Origin: Vibrio penaeicida
GTDB lineage: Bacteria; Pseudomonadota; Gammaproteobacteria; Enterobacterales; Vibrionaceae
Assembly: GCF_019977755.1 (NCBI RefSeq)
Contig: NZ_AP025144.1
Span: forward strand, 620,001 to 684,000
DNA: 64,000 bases
Direction of reading: 5' to 3'
Part shown: positions 37,530 to 49,875 of the stretch, one piece after another
How positions within the stretch are numbered: the stretch's first letter is position 1
How the letters are laid out: each line of letters opens with the position of its first letter
Made by a program: the position numbers and the translations under genes
The notes under the pieces: model-generated
Seen by the model: only the letters and a program-made list of their open reading frames with translations
What the model was told of the DNA's origin: nothing
Database searches by the model: none

Positions 37530-38515
37530 TGTTTTTTCTCTACTAATTCGATGGCGTGCGTGAGCGCTGTTTGGAAACTTCCTGTATCCGCCTGACCAGT
37601 CCCTGCCAAATCAAGTGCTGTACCATGATCTACTGATGTTCTAATGAACGGTAAACCGAGCGTGATATTAACAGAACGCCCGAATCCTTTGTACTTTAAT
37701 ACGGGTAATACTTGGTCGTGATACATCCCAAGGACAGCGTCAGCTTCTTGCAAGTACTTTTGATTGAAGATTGTGTCAGCAGGAAGTGGTCCAACTAAGT
37801 CGTACCCTTTTCCTTGGCGGATCTTGGTAAGGGTCGGTGTGATCGTTTCAATTTCTTCCATACCCAAACAGCCATCTTCACCAGCATGTGGATTCAACCC
37901 ACATACGTAAATTTTAGGTTCTTTGATAGCGAACTTTTCGACCAAATCCTTATGCAAAATCTCAATGATTTGTTCTAGACGATCTTCAGTGACAGCTTGA
38001 GATACATAAGCCAAAGGGATATGCGTTGTTACCAAAGCAACCCGCAGACCCTCCGTTGCCAGCATCATCACAACCAGTGGCGTATTCGACTTTTCAGCAA
38101 AGAACTCTGTATGCCCGCTAAATGGGACGCCGGAACGATTAATGACGCCCTTGTGCACAGGGCCGGTGACAATAGCATCAAACTCATCATTCATACAGCC
38201 TTGAGCGGCTCTCTCTAATGTTTTGAGTACATAGCTACCGTTAGCTTCATTGAGCTCACCAGCTACAACTTTTGTATCAGTAGGTAAATGATCAACGATG
38301 AGCGTCCCGCTTTTTTGTGCGGTTGCTGTGCTATTAGCGTTGTAATCAATGAGATCAACATTAATATTGAGCTGCTCAGCACGCTGATTTAGCATTTCTT
38401 TATCGGCGACGACAATGATCTGGTGGTCCCAATTGTGTGCGGAAAGCGCAAGCACGAGATCTGGACCAATGCCCGCAGGTTCACCAGCGGTGACAGCAAT
38501 TCGTCTAACTGTCAT
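37526..38515 (-). CDS. pdxA: 4-hydroxythreonine-4-phosphate dehydrogenase PdxA
   Basis: NAD-dependent oxidation in pyridoxal phosphate synthesis. From ATG 38515 ([20 protein letters not shown]) it has 329 residues, exactly the E. coli size. Metal-binding histidines lie in [19 protein letters not shown] and [16 protein letters not shown] is 6 bases before the chosen ATG; the start lies inside the surA 3' end (11-bp overlap). Confidence 0.96.
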   Translation of the reverse strand: MTVRRIAVTAGEPAGIGPDLVLALSAHNWDHQIIVVADKEMLNQRAEQLNINVDLIDYNANSTATAQKSGTLIVDHLPTDTKVVAGELNEANGSYVLKTLERAAQGCMNDEFDAIVTGPVHKGVINRSGVPFSGHTEFFAEKSNTPLVVMMLATEGLRVALVTTHIPLAYVSQAVTEDRLEQIIEILHKDLVEKFAIKEPKIYVCGLNPHAGEDGCLGMEEIETITPTLTKIRQGKGYDLVGPLPADTIFNQKYLQEADAVLGMYHDQVLPVLKYKGFGRSVNITLGLPFIRTSVDHGTALDLAGTGQADTGSFQTALTHAIELVEKKQ

Positions 38516-39815
38516 TTTCATCTCCCAGGATTTCGACATAAGCACCAGCACGGATTTCCTGCATCCATGCGCCCACTTCTTCATTGAACTTCCGGTTGAA
38601 TAGAATTCGGTACGCTTTATTTGTCATTGCGGAGTCTGTTCTATCCACTTGGCGTCTTTCCAATACCTCAACAATGTGCCAGCCATGCACCGTTTCAAAT
38701 GGCTGACTCAATTGACCGACTGGAAGTGATTCAATTTGGTGCTTGAATTCTGGAACGTAGAGATCGGGCGTTTGAAACCCTAGCTCACCATTGCTTACGG
38801 CAGAACCGGGGTCAGCGCTGTATTGCTGGGCAAGATCGCCAAAGGTTCTTTCTCCAGCTTCAATCTGTCGTCTGAACTCATTCAGCTCGCGCTTTGCGCC
38901 ATCATCACTCAATATGACGGATGTTTTGATCAGAATATGACGAGCATTAACTTCTGTCACGGCAACGGTTTCCAAACCTTTTACATCTTCAAGCTTAATA
39001 ATGTGAAAACCTACACCGCTTCGGAATGGACCAATAACTGCCCCTTTACCTTGCGTGGTTATTTGATCTGCAAAGATGGTTGGCATTTCTTCTTTTCTTA
39101 GCCATCCCCAATCACCACCTTGAAGAGCTTTAGGACCTTTTGAGAAGGTATACGCCATGGTTTTGAAATCTTCACCGCCGTTGATTTTTGAGACGAGTAA
39201 ACTGGCTTGATCTTCGACTTCTTGCTTCGTTTGAGAATCATTAAATCTCAGTTGAATATGGTTCACTTTGTATTGAACAGTCGCATTGCTCTCTTTGGCT
39301 AAAATTTCAGCCAAACCTTCGACTTCAGCAGGAAGGATATTAATTCGGCGACGTACTTGAGCATTTCGTGCTTCAGATGCCGCAATTTCATTTCGTACTT
39401 GTTCACGAAACTCTGCGTAGCTCAAACCTTCGCTCGCCAATACCTTACGTAATTGAGGAATGGTTTTCCCTTGATTCGACGCGATTTCTTTAATTGCACT
39501 TTCAAGGCGATTATCATCGATTCGGACCCCCAACTTTTCCGCTTGCTGGGTTTGTATGGTGTCTAAAATCAGCTTTTCTAAGACTTGTTCTTTTAGGATA
39601 TCTTCCGCTGGTAATGATTGATTGGCAGAACGCGCATTAGCACGGATTGTTTTCATTGCCGAGTCAATGTCACTTTTTAAGATGACCCCTTCGTTAACAA
39701 TTACTTCAACTTTATCAAGCTCGACTGGTTGGGCGAAAGCTTCAAATGAACCAAGCGCTCCTAGTGAACTAAGAGAAACAGTGAGGCTTAGTAGCGTTTT
39801 ATTCCAGATTTTCAT
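38505..39815 (-). CDS. surA: Periplasmic chaperone and peptidyl-prolyl isomerase SurA
   Basis: Main chaperone escorting outer-membrane proteins, including LptD, to the BAM complex. 436 residues: signal peptide ending near EAFA, an N-terminal chaperone domain, two parvulin domains (about 175-275 and 288-385, with [13 protein letters not shown] and [12 protein letters not shown]), and a C-terminal helix. Lies 46 bp after lptD and overlaps pdxA. Confidence 0.96.
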   Translation of the reverse strand: MKIWNKTLLSLTVSLSSLGALGSFEAFAQPVELDKVEVIVNEGVILKSDIDSAMKTIRANARSANQSLPAEDILKEQVLEKLILDTIQTQQAEKLGVRIDDNRLESAIKEIASNQGKTIPQLRKVLASEGLSYAEFREQVRNEIAASEARNAQVRRRINILPAEVEGLAEILAKESNATVQYKVNHIQLRFNDSQTKQEVEDQASLLVSKINGGEDFKTMAYTFSKGPKALQGGDWGWLRKEEMPTIFADQITTQGKGAVIGPFRSGVGFHIIKLEDVKGLETVAVTEVNARHILIKTSVILSDDGAKRELNEFRRQIEAGERTFGDLAQQYSADPGSAVSNGELGFQTPDLYVPEFKHQIESLPVGQLSQPFETVHGWHIVEVLERRQVDRTDSAMTNKAYRILFNRKFNEEVGAWMQEIRAGAYVEILGDENDS

Positions 39816-39861
39816 TTATGTTTCCATGTACATCAGGAAGGGTGTTCCTGAAATAATTCGA

Positions 39862-42153
39862 TTAGTTGTTTAGGTAAAATGGGCGTCCATAGCCTAGCGC
39901 GTTATCACCACTGGATGGTGTAGGGGCACCTACGCTGGTTCCAAACCCAAATATGCCAAAGTTCAACGCAAAGTTGTCGTCGTAAACCGGTATAGCATTT
40001 GGATCTGTTACGAAATTTCCATTCCAACTGCGCAGTTGATTACTGTAAGTAAAACTGACGTACCAACAGTCTGAGCGATACCCTAAATGCGCCATATATT
40101 CGATATTTTGTTTAACGGTCAAATCGTAGAAGTACTGAGCGCTCGCGTACCATCTCGGTGTAAACTGATAGGATGCTAACAGACCAGCCTGAGAAATACC
40201 CGACTTGGTGATATCCGTTACGTCTAATCCATCGACTGAGTTTTCGATGTACTCTTTGGTTACGTATCGGTAGTTGGACTGAACATAACCTCCGTCGAAT
40301 CGATATTCCAACGCGCTGTTTGCGAGCTGAATCGCACTGGATTCTATGTCGTATTGAACGCCACCGTGATAGAAAAGGTAATCACTGAAGTTGAAGTCCG
40401 TTTCCACCGCCCAAGCGGAGTAATTGGAAGCATTTTCAGCAGAGGACACAGGTTCAAGATAATAGATTTGACCAAAAGAAATGTTCATTCTTTCTTTGTA
40501 GTCGTCATCATAAAATCGAGTGGTGGCACCGTAGCTAAACTGATTGGCTTTCTGAATCCTATCCACACCACTGTGCTTACGGCTTCTAAATAAGCCATAG
40601 TAATCGGTTTGTAGAAGTGTCGTGTCGTAAAGCCCAATACCACTCTGGTCAACCTCTGGGATATAGAGATATTGGACTTGAGGCTCTAGAGTTTGAATAT
40701 AGTTTCCAGCTTGTCGTTCTAAATTGAGTAAACCATGAACTCTGACTTCAGGAATGGTTCGTGTTACAGACTCGGTGAGATCTGGATCACTGGTGTCGGT
40801 CAGTTCTTGCTGGTAATGCGTTGCTAACATTCTAGCTTCACCCGTTAGCGAACCCCATGGTCTTGAAAAGGGAACCACTACGCCAGGTTCAATGTGTACT
40901 CTAGTTGCTGAAGGCTTGTCTATATCATCGGTAACGAATCGACTGATGTGACTAGTGAGGTCGAAGCTCACTCCTGTGTAAAAATCGGGAGCGTAATAGT
41001 TGTATTTCAATTGCGGAAGCATTTGATAAGGCTGATTTCCCGCTTCATCTAATATTTGGAAATCTTTTAGAGTAAGGGTTAAATCCCAATCCTGTGTTCG
41101 GTATGCGGCACTGCCTGTTTGTAGAAGTTGCCCGTCTTCTCGATTACCAATGCTGGATTTAAAATCTCTAAAATAGTCAATATCACTCGCCATTGAGTAA
41201 TCGATGTTAACTTTCCACGCATTAGCAATAATTCCATCGTGGCTAAAATTGAATCCCCAGCGCTCATCAAACTCTTCATTTCGCTTGTCTTTACTTATAA
41301 ATTCGCCATGTAGAGAGCCGGAACCATATGGCGTCAAATAGCGAAATTTACTATCAAGTTGAAGTCCTCGACGTTCCATATAATTGAATTTGGTTAAGAG
41401 GTCGTAGTTTGGGGCAATATTCCAATAAAATGGCACGTTCACACTCAAACCATCATTAGTATCAAGGGATACCCGCGGGAAAAGTAGACCCGTTTTGCGT
41501 TTATCACCGATCGGCATGCTCATATAAGGGACATAAAAGATCGGCACATCCATGACTTCAAAGCGCGTGTGATAGAAATACGCTTGTTCTTCATCTTGAT
41601 CGATTTCGATATCGGATGCTTTAACTCGCCATGCATTGTCACCATCCGGGCATGCTGTTAACGAACCATCTTCCATTTCATAGATGGCTTGACCTGTCTT
41701 TAAAATACGCTTGGCATCTCCACGACCCGCTTCACAGAGGAAACGGTATTGCGTGTTTTCCATTGTGACTAATTCGTCATCAATATTAGATGTGACCAAA
41801 TCAGATTGGGATTTAATCTGGCCATCACTAAAACGGACGTTACCTTCCGCTTTTAATGTATTTTCTATCGGGTTATGAGTGACAGAATTAGCCTGCATTT
41901 GGCGATGAGCCTGTGTAATCACTACATCACCTTTATAGACGGCACTTTTTCCGGCTTGTGCAGTCACACTATCGGCTTTTACGAAAGCGGGTTGCTCGCT
42001 GACGTCGGTTGCGCCCACTTCGGGAACGTAACATTGGTCAATAGTGGGCATTTCCTGCACACTGTTGTCTTTGAGAGTATCGGCTTGAGTCGAAGGCACT
42101 GAAAGTGCAGCTGTTATTGATGCTGCCAAAAATGTGCGGGAAGAAAAAGACAT
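39862..42153 (-). CDS. lptD: Outer-membrane LPS assembly protein LptD
   Basis: Beta-barrel that with LptE inserts LPS in the outer leaflet. 763 residues: signal peptide (about 1-24), periplasmic OstA jellyroll (about 50-190), then the barrel. Cysteines are visible at 41, 140, 168 and one near the C-terminus (YRSDCWYVSF). E. coli has an adjacent CC pair there, each bonded to one N-terminal cysteine; with only one C-terminal Cys the disulfide set must be simpler. It completes the Lpt system whose inner parts are at 3.4-5.1 kb. Confidence 0.95.
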   Translation of the reverse strand: MSFSSRTFLAASITAALSVPSTQADTLKDNSVQEMPTIDQCYVPEVGATDVSEQPAFVKADSVTAQAGKSAVYKGDVVITQAHRQMQANSVTHNPIENTLKAEGNVRFSDGQIKSQSDLVTSNIDDELVTMENTQYRFLCEAGRGDAKRILKTGQAIYEMEDGSLTACPDGDNAWRVKASDIEIDQDEEQAYFYHTRFEVMDVPIFYVPYMSMPIGDKRKTGLLFPRVSLDTNDGLSVNVPFYWNIAPNYDLLTKFNYMERRGLQLDSKFRYLTPYGSGSLHGEFISKDKRNEEFDERWGFNFSHDGIIANAWKVNIDYSMASDIDYFRDFKSSIGNREDGQLLQTGSAAYRTQDWDLTLTLKDFQILDEAGNQPYQMLPQLKYNYYAPDFYTGVSFDLTSHISRFVTDDIDKPSATRVHIEPGVVVPFSRPWGSLTGEARMLATHYQQELTDTSDPDLTESVTRTIPEVRVHGLLNLERQAGNYIQTLEPQVQYLYIPEVDQSGIGLYDTTLLQTDYYGLFRSRKHSGVDRIQKANQFSYGATTRFYDDDYKERMNISFGQIYYLEPVSSAENASNYSAWAVETDFNFSDYLFYHGGVQYDIESSAIQLANSALEYRFDGGYVQSNYRYVTKEYIENSVDGLDVTDITKSGISQAGLLASYQFTPRWYASAQYFYDLTVKQNIEYMAHLGYRSDCWYVSFTYSNQLRSWNGNFVTDPNAIPVYDDNFALNFGIFGFGTSVGAPTPSSGDNALGYGRPFYLNN

Positions 42154-42220
42154 CGAGTTGAGCTATCCTGTGAAACCTAATCCATTCGGTAATGTTGTCG
42201 GATACCGAATACAAATATCG

Positions 42221-42237
42221 TCCTTTATCATAAAGGA
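42221..42237. promoter_or_regulatory. Palindrome in the lptD/djlA divergent promoter region
   Basis: TCCTTTA / TAAAGGA with a TCA centre, a perfect 7-bp dyad 68 bp from the lptD ATG and 67 bp from the djlA ATG. It could be a regulator site; no known consensus is assigned. Confidence 0.35.
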
Positions 42238-42303
42238 ATTTATATTAACCGACACTATAAGACCGCTTTACTTAGTAAAAATTCATAGATTGAGAGCACA
42301 ATA

Positions 42304-43170
42304 ATGCAGATTTTCGGCAAAATCCTAGGTTTTTTCTTCGGATTCCTGTTTGGCAATATTCCGGGGGCGCTTCTTGGGCTTTTTTTAGGGCATCAGTTTG
42401 ATAAGGCCAGAAACCGCCAATCACGTGGTTTCCAATCGTCTGGTGGACCTAAAGGCTTTGGTGGTCCTTCTCAGGCAGAGAAACAGGCAGAATTCTTTAA
42501 AAGTGCTTTTGCCGTTATGGGACATGTTGCCAAAGCAAAAGGGCAAGTGACCAAAGAAGAAATCCAACTGGCATCTGCCATGATGGAGCGTATGAGCTTA
42601 CACGGTGAGCAGCGAACGGCGGCGCAAGAAGCCTTTCGTTCTGGTAAATCTTCAGATTTTCCATTGGAAGAAACGCTTGCCAGTGTTCGAGTCGCAACAG
42701 GTGGACGCTTTGCTCTGCTACAGTTTTTTTTGGAACTGCAAATTTCAGCTGCCTTCGCTGATGGAGATTTACATCCTAGCGAACGCAATGTATTACATGT
42801 CATTGCTAAGGGGCTTGGCTTCTCATCTCAGCAACTTGAGCAAAGGCTGCAAATGCAAGAAGCAGCTTTTCGTTTTCAGCAAGGCGGTTTTGGTGGAGGG
42901 CATTCTGGTCATCAGCACAGTGGCTCATCTGGTCAATGGCAAGCGTCGTCGGCAAGCCAGTTACCTGATGCATACAAAGTACTTGGGGTAGCGGAAAGTT
43001 CGGATTCGAAAGCAGTGAAACGAGCTTATCGAAAATTAATGAATGAACACCACCCAGATAAATTGGTTGCGAAAGGTTTACCACCGGAAATGATGCAAGT
43101 AGCAAAAGAGAAGGCTCAGGAAATCCAATCGGCTTACGATCTTATAAAGAAAGAAAAAGGGTTTAAGTAG
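42304..43170 (+). CDS. djlA: Membrane-anchored DnaJ-like co-chaperone DjlA
   Basis: Type III J-protein stimulating DnaK; in E. coli it activates the Rcs system when overproduced. 288 residues: one glycine-rich N-terminal membrane segment (about 5-30), a TerB-like helical domain (about 55-195), a Gly/His-rich linker, and a C-terminal J-domain with the HPD motif in NEHHPDKLVAKGLP. Divergent from lptD, as in E. coli. Confidence 0.95.
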   Translation: MQIFGKILGFFFGFLFGNIPGALLGLFLGHQFDKARNRQSRGFQSSGGPKGFGGPSQAEKQAEFFKSAFAVMGHVAKAKGQVTKEEIQLASAMMERMSLHGEQRTAAQEAFRSGKSSDFPLEETLASVRVATGGRFALLQFFLELQISAAFADGDLHPSERNVLHVIAKGLGFSSQQLEQRLQMQEAAFRFQQGGFGGGHSGHQHSGSSGQWQASSASQLPDAYKVLGVAESSDSKAVKRAYRKLMNEHHPDKLVAKGLPPEMMQVAKEKAQEIQSAYDLIKKEKGFK

Positions 43171-43192
43171 CCAAGGTTTGGAGAATAAATAG

Positions 43193-43209
43193 TAAGAGAG
43201 GCTCTCTTA
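43193..43209 (+). terminator. Possible weak terminator after djlA
   Basis: TAAGAGAG / CTCTCTTA around a single G, followed by TTTC. The loop is too small for an ideal hairpin; this is only a weak candidate. Confidence 0.35.
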
Positions 43210-43278
43210 TTTCACCAACTCAACAACTCACCAAGTGACGATACGAGAGTTTGCTTTCAGTAATATCAAGGAGAAGAT

Positions 43279-43815
43279 ATGTATCAGGATGTACTCAATT
43301 TTTGGTTTGAAGAACTGAGCCCTAAAGATTGGTTTGCGGGGGGAGAAGAACTTGATTCTTTGATCAGCGAACGTTTTGGTTCGGTGCATGCTATGGCAGC
43401 TCAGAGTGAGTTAAATGAATGGCGAGTGAGTGCGCAAGGCAGGCTAGCAGAAGTCATTGTACTTGATCAGTTTTCTCGTAATATTCACAGAGGTTCTCCC
43501 AATGCATTTTCTTGTGACCCACTTGCTTTGGCACTCGCTCAAGAGACCATTCAGCAAGGGCTAGATAAGTCAATATCTCAAACAGAGAGAACGTTTTTGT
43601 ATATGCCTTTCATGCATAGCGAATCGTTAAAAATTCATGAGAAAGCCGTCGAGCTATTCAAGGAAAATGGCGTTGAAAATACCTTAGATTATGAATATAA
43701 ACACAAAGTGATTATTGAGCGATTCGGTCGATACCCTCATCGTAATGACATATTGAATCGGGTATCAACGGAAGAAGAAATTGAATTTCTAAGTCAGCCG
43801 GGGTCGAGTTTTTGA
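43279..43815 (+). CDS. DUF924 family protein
   Basis: A 178-residue soluble helical protein. MYQDVLNFWFEELSPKDWFA, LDQFSRNIHRGSPNAF and the C-terminal IERFGRYPHRN are marks of the DUF924 family (TPR-like helical fold). No enzymatic function is established to my knowledge. AAGGAGAAG precedes the ATG. It is not clearly joined to djlA (108-bp gap). Confidence 0.9.
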   Translation: MYQDVLNFWFEELSPKDWFAGGEELDSLISERFGSVHAMAAQSELNEWRVSAQGRLAEVIVLDQFSRNIHRGSPNAFSCDPLALALAQETIQQGLDKSISQTERTFLYMPFMHSESLKIHEKAVELFKENGVENTLDYEYKHKVIIERFGRYPHRNDILNRVSTEEEIEFLSQPGSSF

Positions 43816-43866
43816 GTGGCTTCCTTTTGAGTACAAAATTAGGTCCGTACTCCTAGTAATCCAAGG

Positions 43867-44652
43867 TTATTGCTTGTTTAGATCCCAATCGTAGTCGTAT
43901 TTGATGTTACTGTCAGTCGTTAACTTCAAGTCGGTACGGTATTGTTTTAAGTGAGCAATAACGCCGGCTTCATTTCCGCCAAAATCAGCAACAAACCACT
44001 CGTAGATAGAAGACAGCTGGGCATCATTTCCGTTTACCACGACACCTTTATCATTGTTCACAAAGCTTGAAGCAGCTTGCTCTAGAAGTGTTTCTGTATT
44101 TTCAGCTGTAAATGCTGATAGCTGAAGGTTAGGGCAGCCAAGGCTTGCACAATTCACAGCATAGTGTGTGCGAGGATCATTCCATATCGGTCTTAGAATT
44201 CGGTGCTCAATGTCGTTCAGTGTCAGATCTTTTCCTGCAATATTGACGACGTCATCCCCCCAAGGACCAAAAGTAAATAATCCCCCCAGTTTAGTGATTG
44301 ATTTAAGCGGATAGTTATCGACGATCAAATCTACTGTAATCGCATTATATAAATTGACCCAGTAAGCGTATTGCTGGGCTTTTGAATAATCACGTGGGTC
44401 AATATCCGCTAGGTTTTTGATATAACCTTTCAACGCATTTTTATCAGAAGAGGAGACATTTGCGTAATCAAATAGATGATGTTGACCAGAAGCCGCTAAA
44501 TACTTATTAAGAATAGAATCCCAAGCTTGATGTGAAATAGTCGCATTATTGGTTTCATTACTTTGATTCCAGTATGCCCAAAGGTCAGACTTTGGTGCTG
44601 CAAACGATAGGCTAGAAAAAAGAAGAATAAATACAGTAAATAGATTTCTCAT
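43867..44652 (-). CDS. DUF547 domain exported protein
   Basis: A 261-residue protein with a signal peptide (cleavage near SFA-AP, residue 18) and a DUF547 region with YAYWVNLYNAITVDLIVDNY and the cysteine motif NCASLGCPNL. The WNDPRTHYAVNCASLGCP stretch recalls a papain/transglutaminase-like fold, but function is unknown. The gene is separate from leuD, the next gene on the strand, which ends in its own terminator. Confidence 0.88.
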   Translation of the reverse strand: MRNLFTVFILLFSSLSFAAPKSDLWAYWNQSNETNNATISHQAWDSILNKYLAASGQHHLFDYANVSSSDKNALKGYIKNLADIDPRDYSKAQQYAYWVNLYNAITVDLIVDNYPLKSITKLGGLFTFGPWGDDVVNIAGKDLTLNDIEHRILRPIWNDPRTHYAVNCASLGCPNLQLSAFTAENTETLLEQAASSFVNNDKGVVVNGNDAQLSSIYEWFVADFGGNEAGVIAHLKQYRTDLKLTTDSNIKYDYDWDLNKQ

Positions 44653-44728
44653 GGTGGCTTCAGGTTTCTTAAGTTAATTGAGTTAGTATAGAAGACCTAG
44701 AGCAGTCAGAAATTCTTTCGTGAAAATG

Positions 44729-44751
44729 AAAAAAGCCCCAACGGGGGCTTT
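44729..44751 (-). terminator. Intrinsic terminator of leuABCD
   Basis: Stem GCCCC / GGGGC (extended by A-T pairs) with a 4-nt loop; read on the minus strand it is followed by TTTTTT, 26 bp after the leuD stop. Confidence 0.88.
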
Positions 44752-44776
44752 CATTCATGGTGTGATTTCAGTCTAA

Positions 44777-45379
44777 CTAAGCTAAGAAATTGGGTATCTT
44801 GGACTCAAATTCAGAGATTTTTTCTTCGTGTTGAAGCGTTAACCCAATGTTATCTAAGCCATTAAGAAGGCAATGACGACGAAATTCATCAATCTCAAAG
44901 CCGTATTCTTTACCATTGGCTCTAACCTTCATAGCCTCGAGATCCACTTCCACTTGCGCGCCTTCATTACCGTCTACAAATTGGAAAATTTCATCGACTT
45001 CTTGTTCTGTGAGACGAACCGGAACCATCTGATTGTTGATTGAGTTGCCGTAAAAGATATCGGCAAAACTTGGCGCAATCATTGCCCTAATTCCGTAGTC
45101 TGCCAACGCCCAAGGCGCGTGCTCACGAGATGATCCACAACCAAAGTTTTCTCTTGCGATTAAGATAGAAGCACCTTTGTATCGCGGTGCGTTCATGACA
45201 AAATCTGGGTTTGGTTGTTTACCAGCATCGTCTAGAAAGCGCCAATCGTGGAACAAGTGTTTACCAAAACCTAAGCGAGAGACTTTTTGTAAAAACTGCT
45301 TTGGAATGATGGCATCGGTATCCACGTTGGCTGCATCTAAAGGAACAACCAGACCTGTATGTTGCTTAAAACCTGACAT
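44777..45379 (-). CDS. leuD: 3-isopropylmalate dehydratase small subunit LeuD
   Basis: Small (swivel) subunit of the isomerase in leucine synthesis. 200 residues with the motif [16 protein letters not shown], which binds substrate, and [11 protein letters not shown] at the N-terminus. Pairs with LeuC, which holds the iron-sulphur cluster; 13 bp after leuC. Last gene of the leu operon. Confidence 0.96.
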   Translation of the reverse strand: MSGFKQHTGLVVPLDAANVDTDAIIPKQFLQKVSRLGFGKHLFHDWRFLDDAGKQPNPDFVMNAPRYKGASILIARENFGCGSSREHAPWALADYGIRAMIAPSFADIFYGNSINNQMVPVRLTEQEVDEIFQFVDGNEGAQVEVDLEAMKVRANGKEYGFEIDEFRRHCLLNGLDNIGLTLQHEEKISEFESKIPNFLA

Positions 45380-45392
45380 GATTACTTCCCTA

Positions 45393-46793
45393 TTAATTCA
45401 ATTCACGGATATCGACAAAATGACCAGCAATCGCTGCGGCAGCGGCCATGGCGGGGCTCACTAGGTGAGTTCGACCATCGCGACCTTGGCGTCCTTCGAA
45501 GTTACGGTTACTGGTTGATGCACAACGCTCATGTGGACCTAGGCGATCGTTATTCATGGCTAGGCACATAGAGCAGCCCGGCAAGCGCCATTCAAAGCCA
45601 GCATCGATAAAGACTTTATCCAGTCCTTCCAGCTCGGCCTGAGATCTCACTTGCTCCGAACCCGGAACAATGAGTGCTTGTACGTGGTCAGCAACTTTAT
45701 TGCCCTTAGCAATCGCAGCGGCGGCACGCATATCTTCAATACGCGAGTTGGTGCAAGAACCAACAAAGACTTTGTCAACTTTGTAGTCAGACAGCTTTTT
45801 ACCAGCTTCGAGTCCCATGTAAGCCAGCGCTTTTTCAGCTGATGCTTTTTCTACAGGATCGGCGAAGCTGTCAGGTTCAGGAATGGTGGCATCCACCGCA
45901 ATCACTTGCCCTGGGTTGGTTCCCCATGTCACTTGAGGTTTGATCTCGGTAGCATCAAGAGTGACAACGGCATCAAATGTTGCGTCGCTGTCTGTTTTCA
46001 TGGATGACCAGTATTCAACTGCGGCATCCCAGTCTTCATCCGAAGGTGCAAATTTTCGGCCTTTAATATAGTCAAAGGTAGTTTGATCAGGCGCGATTAG
46101 GCCCGCTTTCGCCCCCAGTTCGATGGCCATGTTACAGACCGTCATTCGACCTTCCATTGTGAGATCGGTGATGGCTTCACCACAAAACTCAACCACGTAC
46201 CCTGTACCACCCGCAGCAGTTGTTTTACCGATGATGGCTAAAACAATATCTTTAGCCGTTATGCCTTCAGCCACCTTGCCTTTTACCTCGATTTTCATCG
46301 TTTTGGCACGGGCTTGTTTCAATGTTTGAGTTGCTAGAACGTGTTCAACTTCCGACGTACCAATACCAAAGGCCAAAGAACCAAAAGCGCCGTGGGTAGC
46401 AGTGTGCGAATCACCACAAACGATGGTCATTGCAGGAAGCGTGATACCAAGCTCTGGACCCATGACATGCACAATGCCTTGGTATTTATGATTGATGTCG
46501 TAAAGCGTGACGCCGAATTCTTCACAGTTCTTGGACAGCGTTTCCATTTGGATACGAGCCATTTCGCCGGAGGCATTGATGTCTTTTGTTTGGGTGGATA
46601 CGTTGTGATCCATGGTGGCAAATGTCTTGTTTACTTGACGAACTTTTCTGCCTTTTTCACGCAACCCATCAAACGCTTGAGGAGAAGTAACCTCGTGCAC
46701 CAAATGACGGTCGATGTATAAGATCGGGTTTTCGCCCTCTGCCGCAACCGCGACATGAGCGTCATAAATTTTTTCGTATAATGTTTTCGACAT
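45393..46793 (-). CDS. leuC: 3-isopropylmalate dehydratase large subunit LeuC
   Basis: Aconitase-family subunit carrying a [4Fe-4S] cluster. From ATG 46793 ([20 protein letters not shown]) it has 466 residues, the E. coli length; AAGGAAGAAG is upstream. Cluster cysteines appear in VGSCTNSR and [11 protein letters not shown] 173-bp gap separates it from leuB, longer than the other junctions of this operon; it holds a short dyad near 46847-46868 and repeated GCGTTAAC. Confidence 0.96.
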   Translation of the reverse strand: MSKTLYEKIYDAHVAVAAEGENPILYIDRHLVHEVTSPQAFDGLREKGRKVRQVNKTFATMDHNVSTQTKDINASGEMARIQMETLSKNCEEFGVTLYDINHKYQGIVHVMGPELGITLPAMTIVCGDSHTATHGAFGSLAFGIGTSEVEHVLATQTLKQARAKTMKIEVKGKVAEGITAKDIVLAIIGKTTAAGGTGYVVEFCGEAITDLTMEGRMTVCNMAIELGAKAGLIAPDQTTFDYIKGRKFAPSDEDWDAAVEYWSSMKTDSDATFDAVVTLDATEIKPQVTWGTNPGQVIAVDATIPEPDSFADPVEKASAEKALAYMGLEAGKKLSDYKVDKVFVGSCTNSRIEDMRAAAAIAKGNKVADHVQALIVPGSEQVRSQAELEGLDKVFIDAGFEWRLPGCSMCLAMNNDRLGPHERCASTSNRNFEGRQGRDGRTHLVSPAMAAAAAIAGHFVDIRELN

Positions 46794-46966
46794 TGCTTCT
46801 TCCTTGAGCGAAGCGCTCTGTATTTCTATCTTAAAGTTAAGCAGAAAGTGATCACTGAACGGTGAGTGATGCACCTTCATGCTAACTTTGAACTGTCTTG
46901 TAGATTAATCTGTTTTGCGACTTTTTCCGCACGTTAAAGCGATGGAATGATTACGCGTTAACATGA

Positions 46967-48112
<1,146 letters not shown>

Positions 48113-48187
48113 TTAGTGTTAGAGAAACTAGGCAGAAAGACGCGTTATGCTCGCGATGATCAATTCTGCCTATGCTTTACCCTGTTT

Positions 48188-49741
48188 TTATACTGTCTCT
48201 ATCTTATCTTTTTTTTGCTTAATGTCAGCAATTTGGTCTGCACGATGAATACTGTTAATAACATGCAGTAATGCTTGACCTGAAGCTTCAATAATATCGG
48301 TGGATACACCCGTACCGTGGTATTTTCTGCCTTTATAGTTGGCGATGATGTCTGCTTGACCTAAACCATCTTCGCCTTCACCTTTTGCAGTGAGATCGAA
48401 TTTATCCAATACAATGTCATACCCAGTTAAACGGTAAATACATTGGTAAAGCGCATCAACAGGACCGTTACCAACCGCAGCTTCGCATTTCTCCTCATCA
48501 CCACACTTCAATTTTATGCTGGTGGTTGCCATTAAACTTCCAGATTGGACGCTTAAATAATTCAGTTTGAAGAAGTCATCTTCTTCACGAAGGTTGGCAA
48601 AATGCATTAATGCTTCTAGGTCGTAATCGAACACCTGCCCTTTTCTGTCAGCAAGTTTTAGGAAGTCGGCATAAAGCGTATCTAAATTGTACTCGTTTTC
48701 GCCATAGCCCATAGTATCCATATGGCTTTTAACCGCCGCACGACCACTTCGGCTCGTTAGGTTCAATGCTTGATTTTTCAGACCAATCGACTCAGGCGTC
48801 ATGATTTCGTAGGTATTTTTGTTCTTCAACATACCATCTTGGTGAATGCCTGAAGAGTGGCTGAATGCGTTAGTTCCTACAATAGCTTTGTTGCTTTGAA
48901 TCGGCATGTTGCACAATTGGCTAACCAACTTACTGGTGCGGTGAATCTCTTCGTGTTTAATGGCGGTTTGCACTCCCAATAACTCAGAGCGCGTTTTCAA
49001 GATCATCGCCACTTCTTCTAGTGCACAGTTACCTGCACGCTCACCGATACCGTTAATTGTCCCTTCGATTTGACGAGCACCGGCTTGAACTGCGGCAATA
49101 GAGTTCGCGACGGACATACCCAAATCGTCGTGGCAGTGAACTGAAATGATGGCTTTATCGATGTTTGGAACACGATTAAACAGCGTTTCTATAATGCCTG
49201 CGAATTCACCTGGAATGGTGTAACCAACGGTATCTGGAATATTAATAGTGCTGGCACCAGCGTCGATAGCGGCTTCTACCATACGACATAGATTATCGAT
49301 TGGGGTACGACCCGCATCTTCACAAGAAAATTCTACATCATCGGTATGCTGACGAGCTCGCTTTACGGCTTGCACGCCCATCTCAACAACGTCTTCGTAG
49401 CTGCGGCGCAGTTTATCTTGAACATGGACCGTTGAGGTGGAAATGAAAGTGTGAATTCGAAAGGCTTCGGCCACTTTCAACGCTTCTGCTGCTACATCAA
49501 TGTCTTTCGCAACGGCACGAGAAAGACCACAAATGCGGCTATTTTTAACATTTTGGGCGATGGTCTTTACCGACTCGAAGTCGCCCGGAGAAGAAACGGG
49601 GAAACCCGCTTCAATAACATCTACTCCTAAACGTTCGAGTGCATAAGCGATCTGCAGTTTTTCCTTAACGGTTAAACTTGCTGATAAAGCTTGTTCGCCA
49701 TCACGCAAAGTTGTATCGAAAATAATGACTTGATCGCTCAT
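48188..49741 (-). CDS. leuA: 2-isopropylmalate synthase LeuA
   Basis: Condenses acetyl-CoA and 2-ketoisovalerate, the committed and leucine-inhibited step. 517 residues: TIM barrel (about 1-270, with [11 protein letters not shown] and metal histidines in VHCHDDLG), a linker domain, and the C-terminal LeuA dimer regulatory domain (about 390-510). First structural gene after the leader and attenuator. Confidence 0.97.
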   Translation of the reverse strand: MSDQVIIFDTTLRDGEQALSASLTVKEKLQIAYALERLGVDVIEAGFPVSSPGDFESVKTIAQNVKNSRICGLSRAVAKDIDVAAEALKVAEAFRIHTFISTSTVHVQDKLRRSYEDVVEMGVQAVKRARQHTDDVEFSCEDAGRTPIDNLCRMVEAAIDAGASTINIPDTVGYTIPGEFAGIIETLFNRVPNIDKAIISVHCHDDLGMSVANSIAAVQAGARQIEGTINGIGERAGNCALEEVAMILKTRSELLGVQTAIKHEEIHRTSKLVSQLCNMPIQSNKAIVGTNAFSHSSGIHQDGMLKNKNTYEIMTPESIGLKNQALNLTSRSGRAAVKSHMDTMGYGENEYNLDTLYADFLKLADRKGQVFDYDLEALMHFANLREEDDFFKLNYLSVQSGSLMATTSIKLKCGDEEKCEAAVGNGPVDALYQCIYRLTGYDIVLDKFDLTAKGEGEDGLGQADIIANYKGRKYHGTGVSTDIIEASGQALLHVINSIHRADQIADIKQKKDKIETV

Positions 49742-49813
49742 GTTTGCTGTCCTTTTCCTGTTGGTTAATCGTTTTCTGTCCGCAGATGCCGATTTTCTAT
49801 TTTCTTAAGCTAT

Positions 49814-49842
49814 AAAAAAACCCGCATTTGAATGCGGGTTTT
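49814..49842 (-). terminator. Leucine-operon attenuator
   Basis: Stem CCCGCATT / AATGCGGG with a 2-nt core, flanked by A and T runs; on the minus strand it ends in a T-run and lies between leuL and leuA. The 5' arm ACCCGC can instead pair with GCGGGT at the end of leuL (49878-49883), giving an antiterminator. Confidence 0.9.
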
Positions 49843-49875
49843 GAGAATCTTATGTGGTTATTTTTCTTCCACTGC

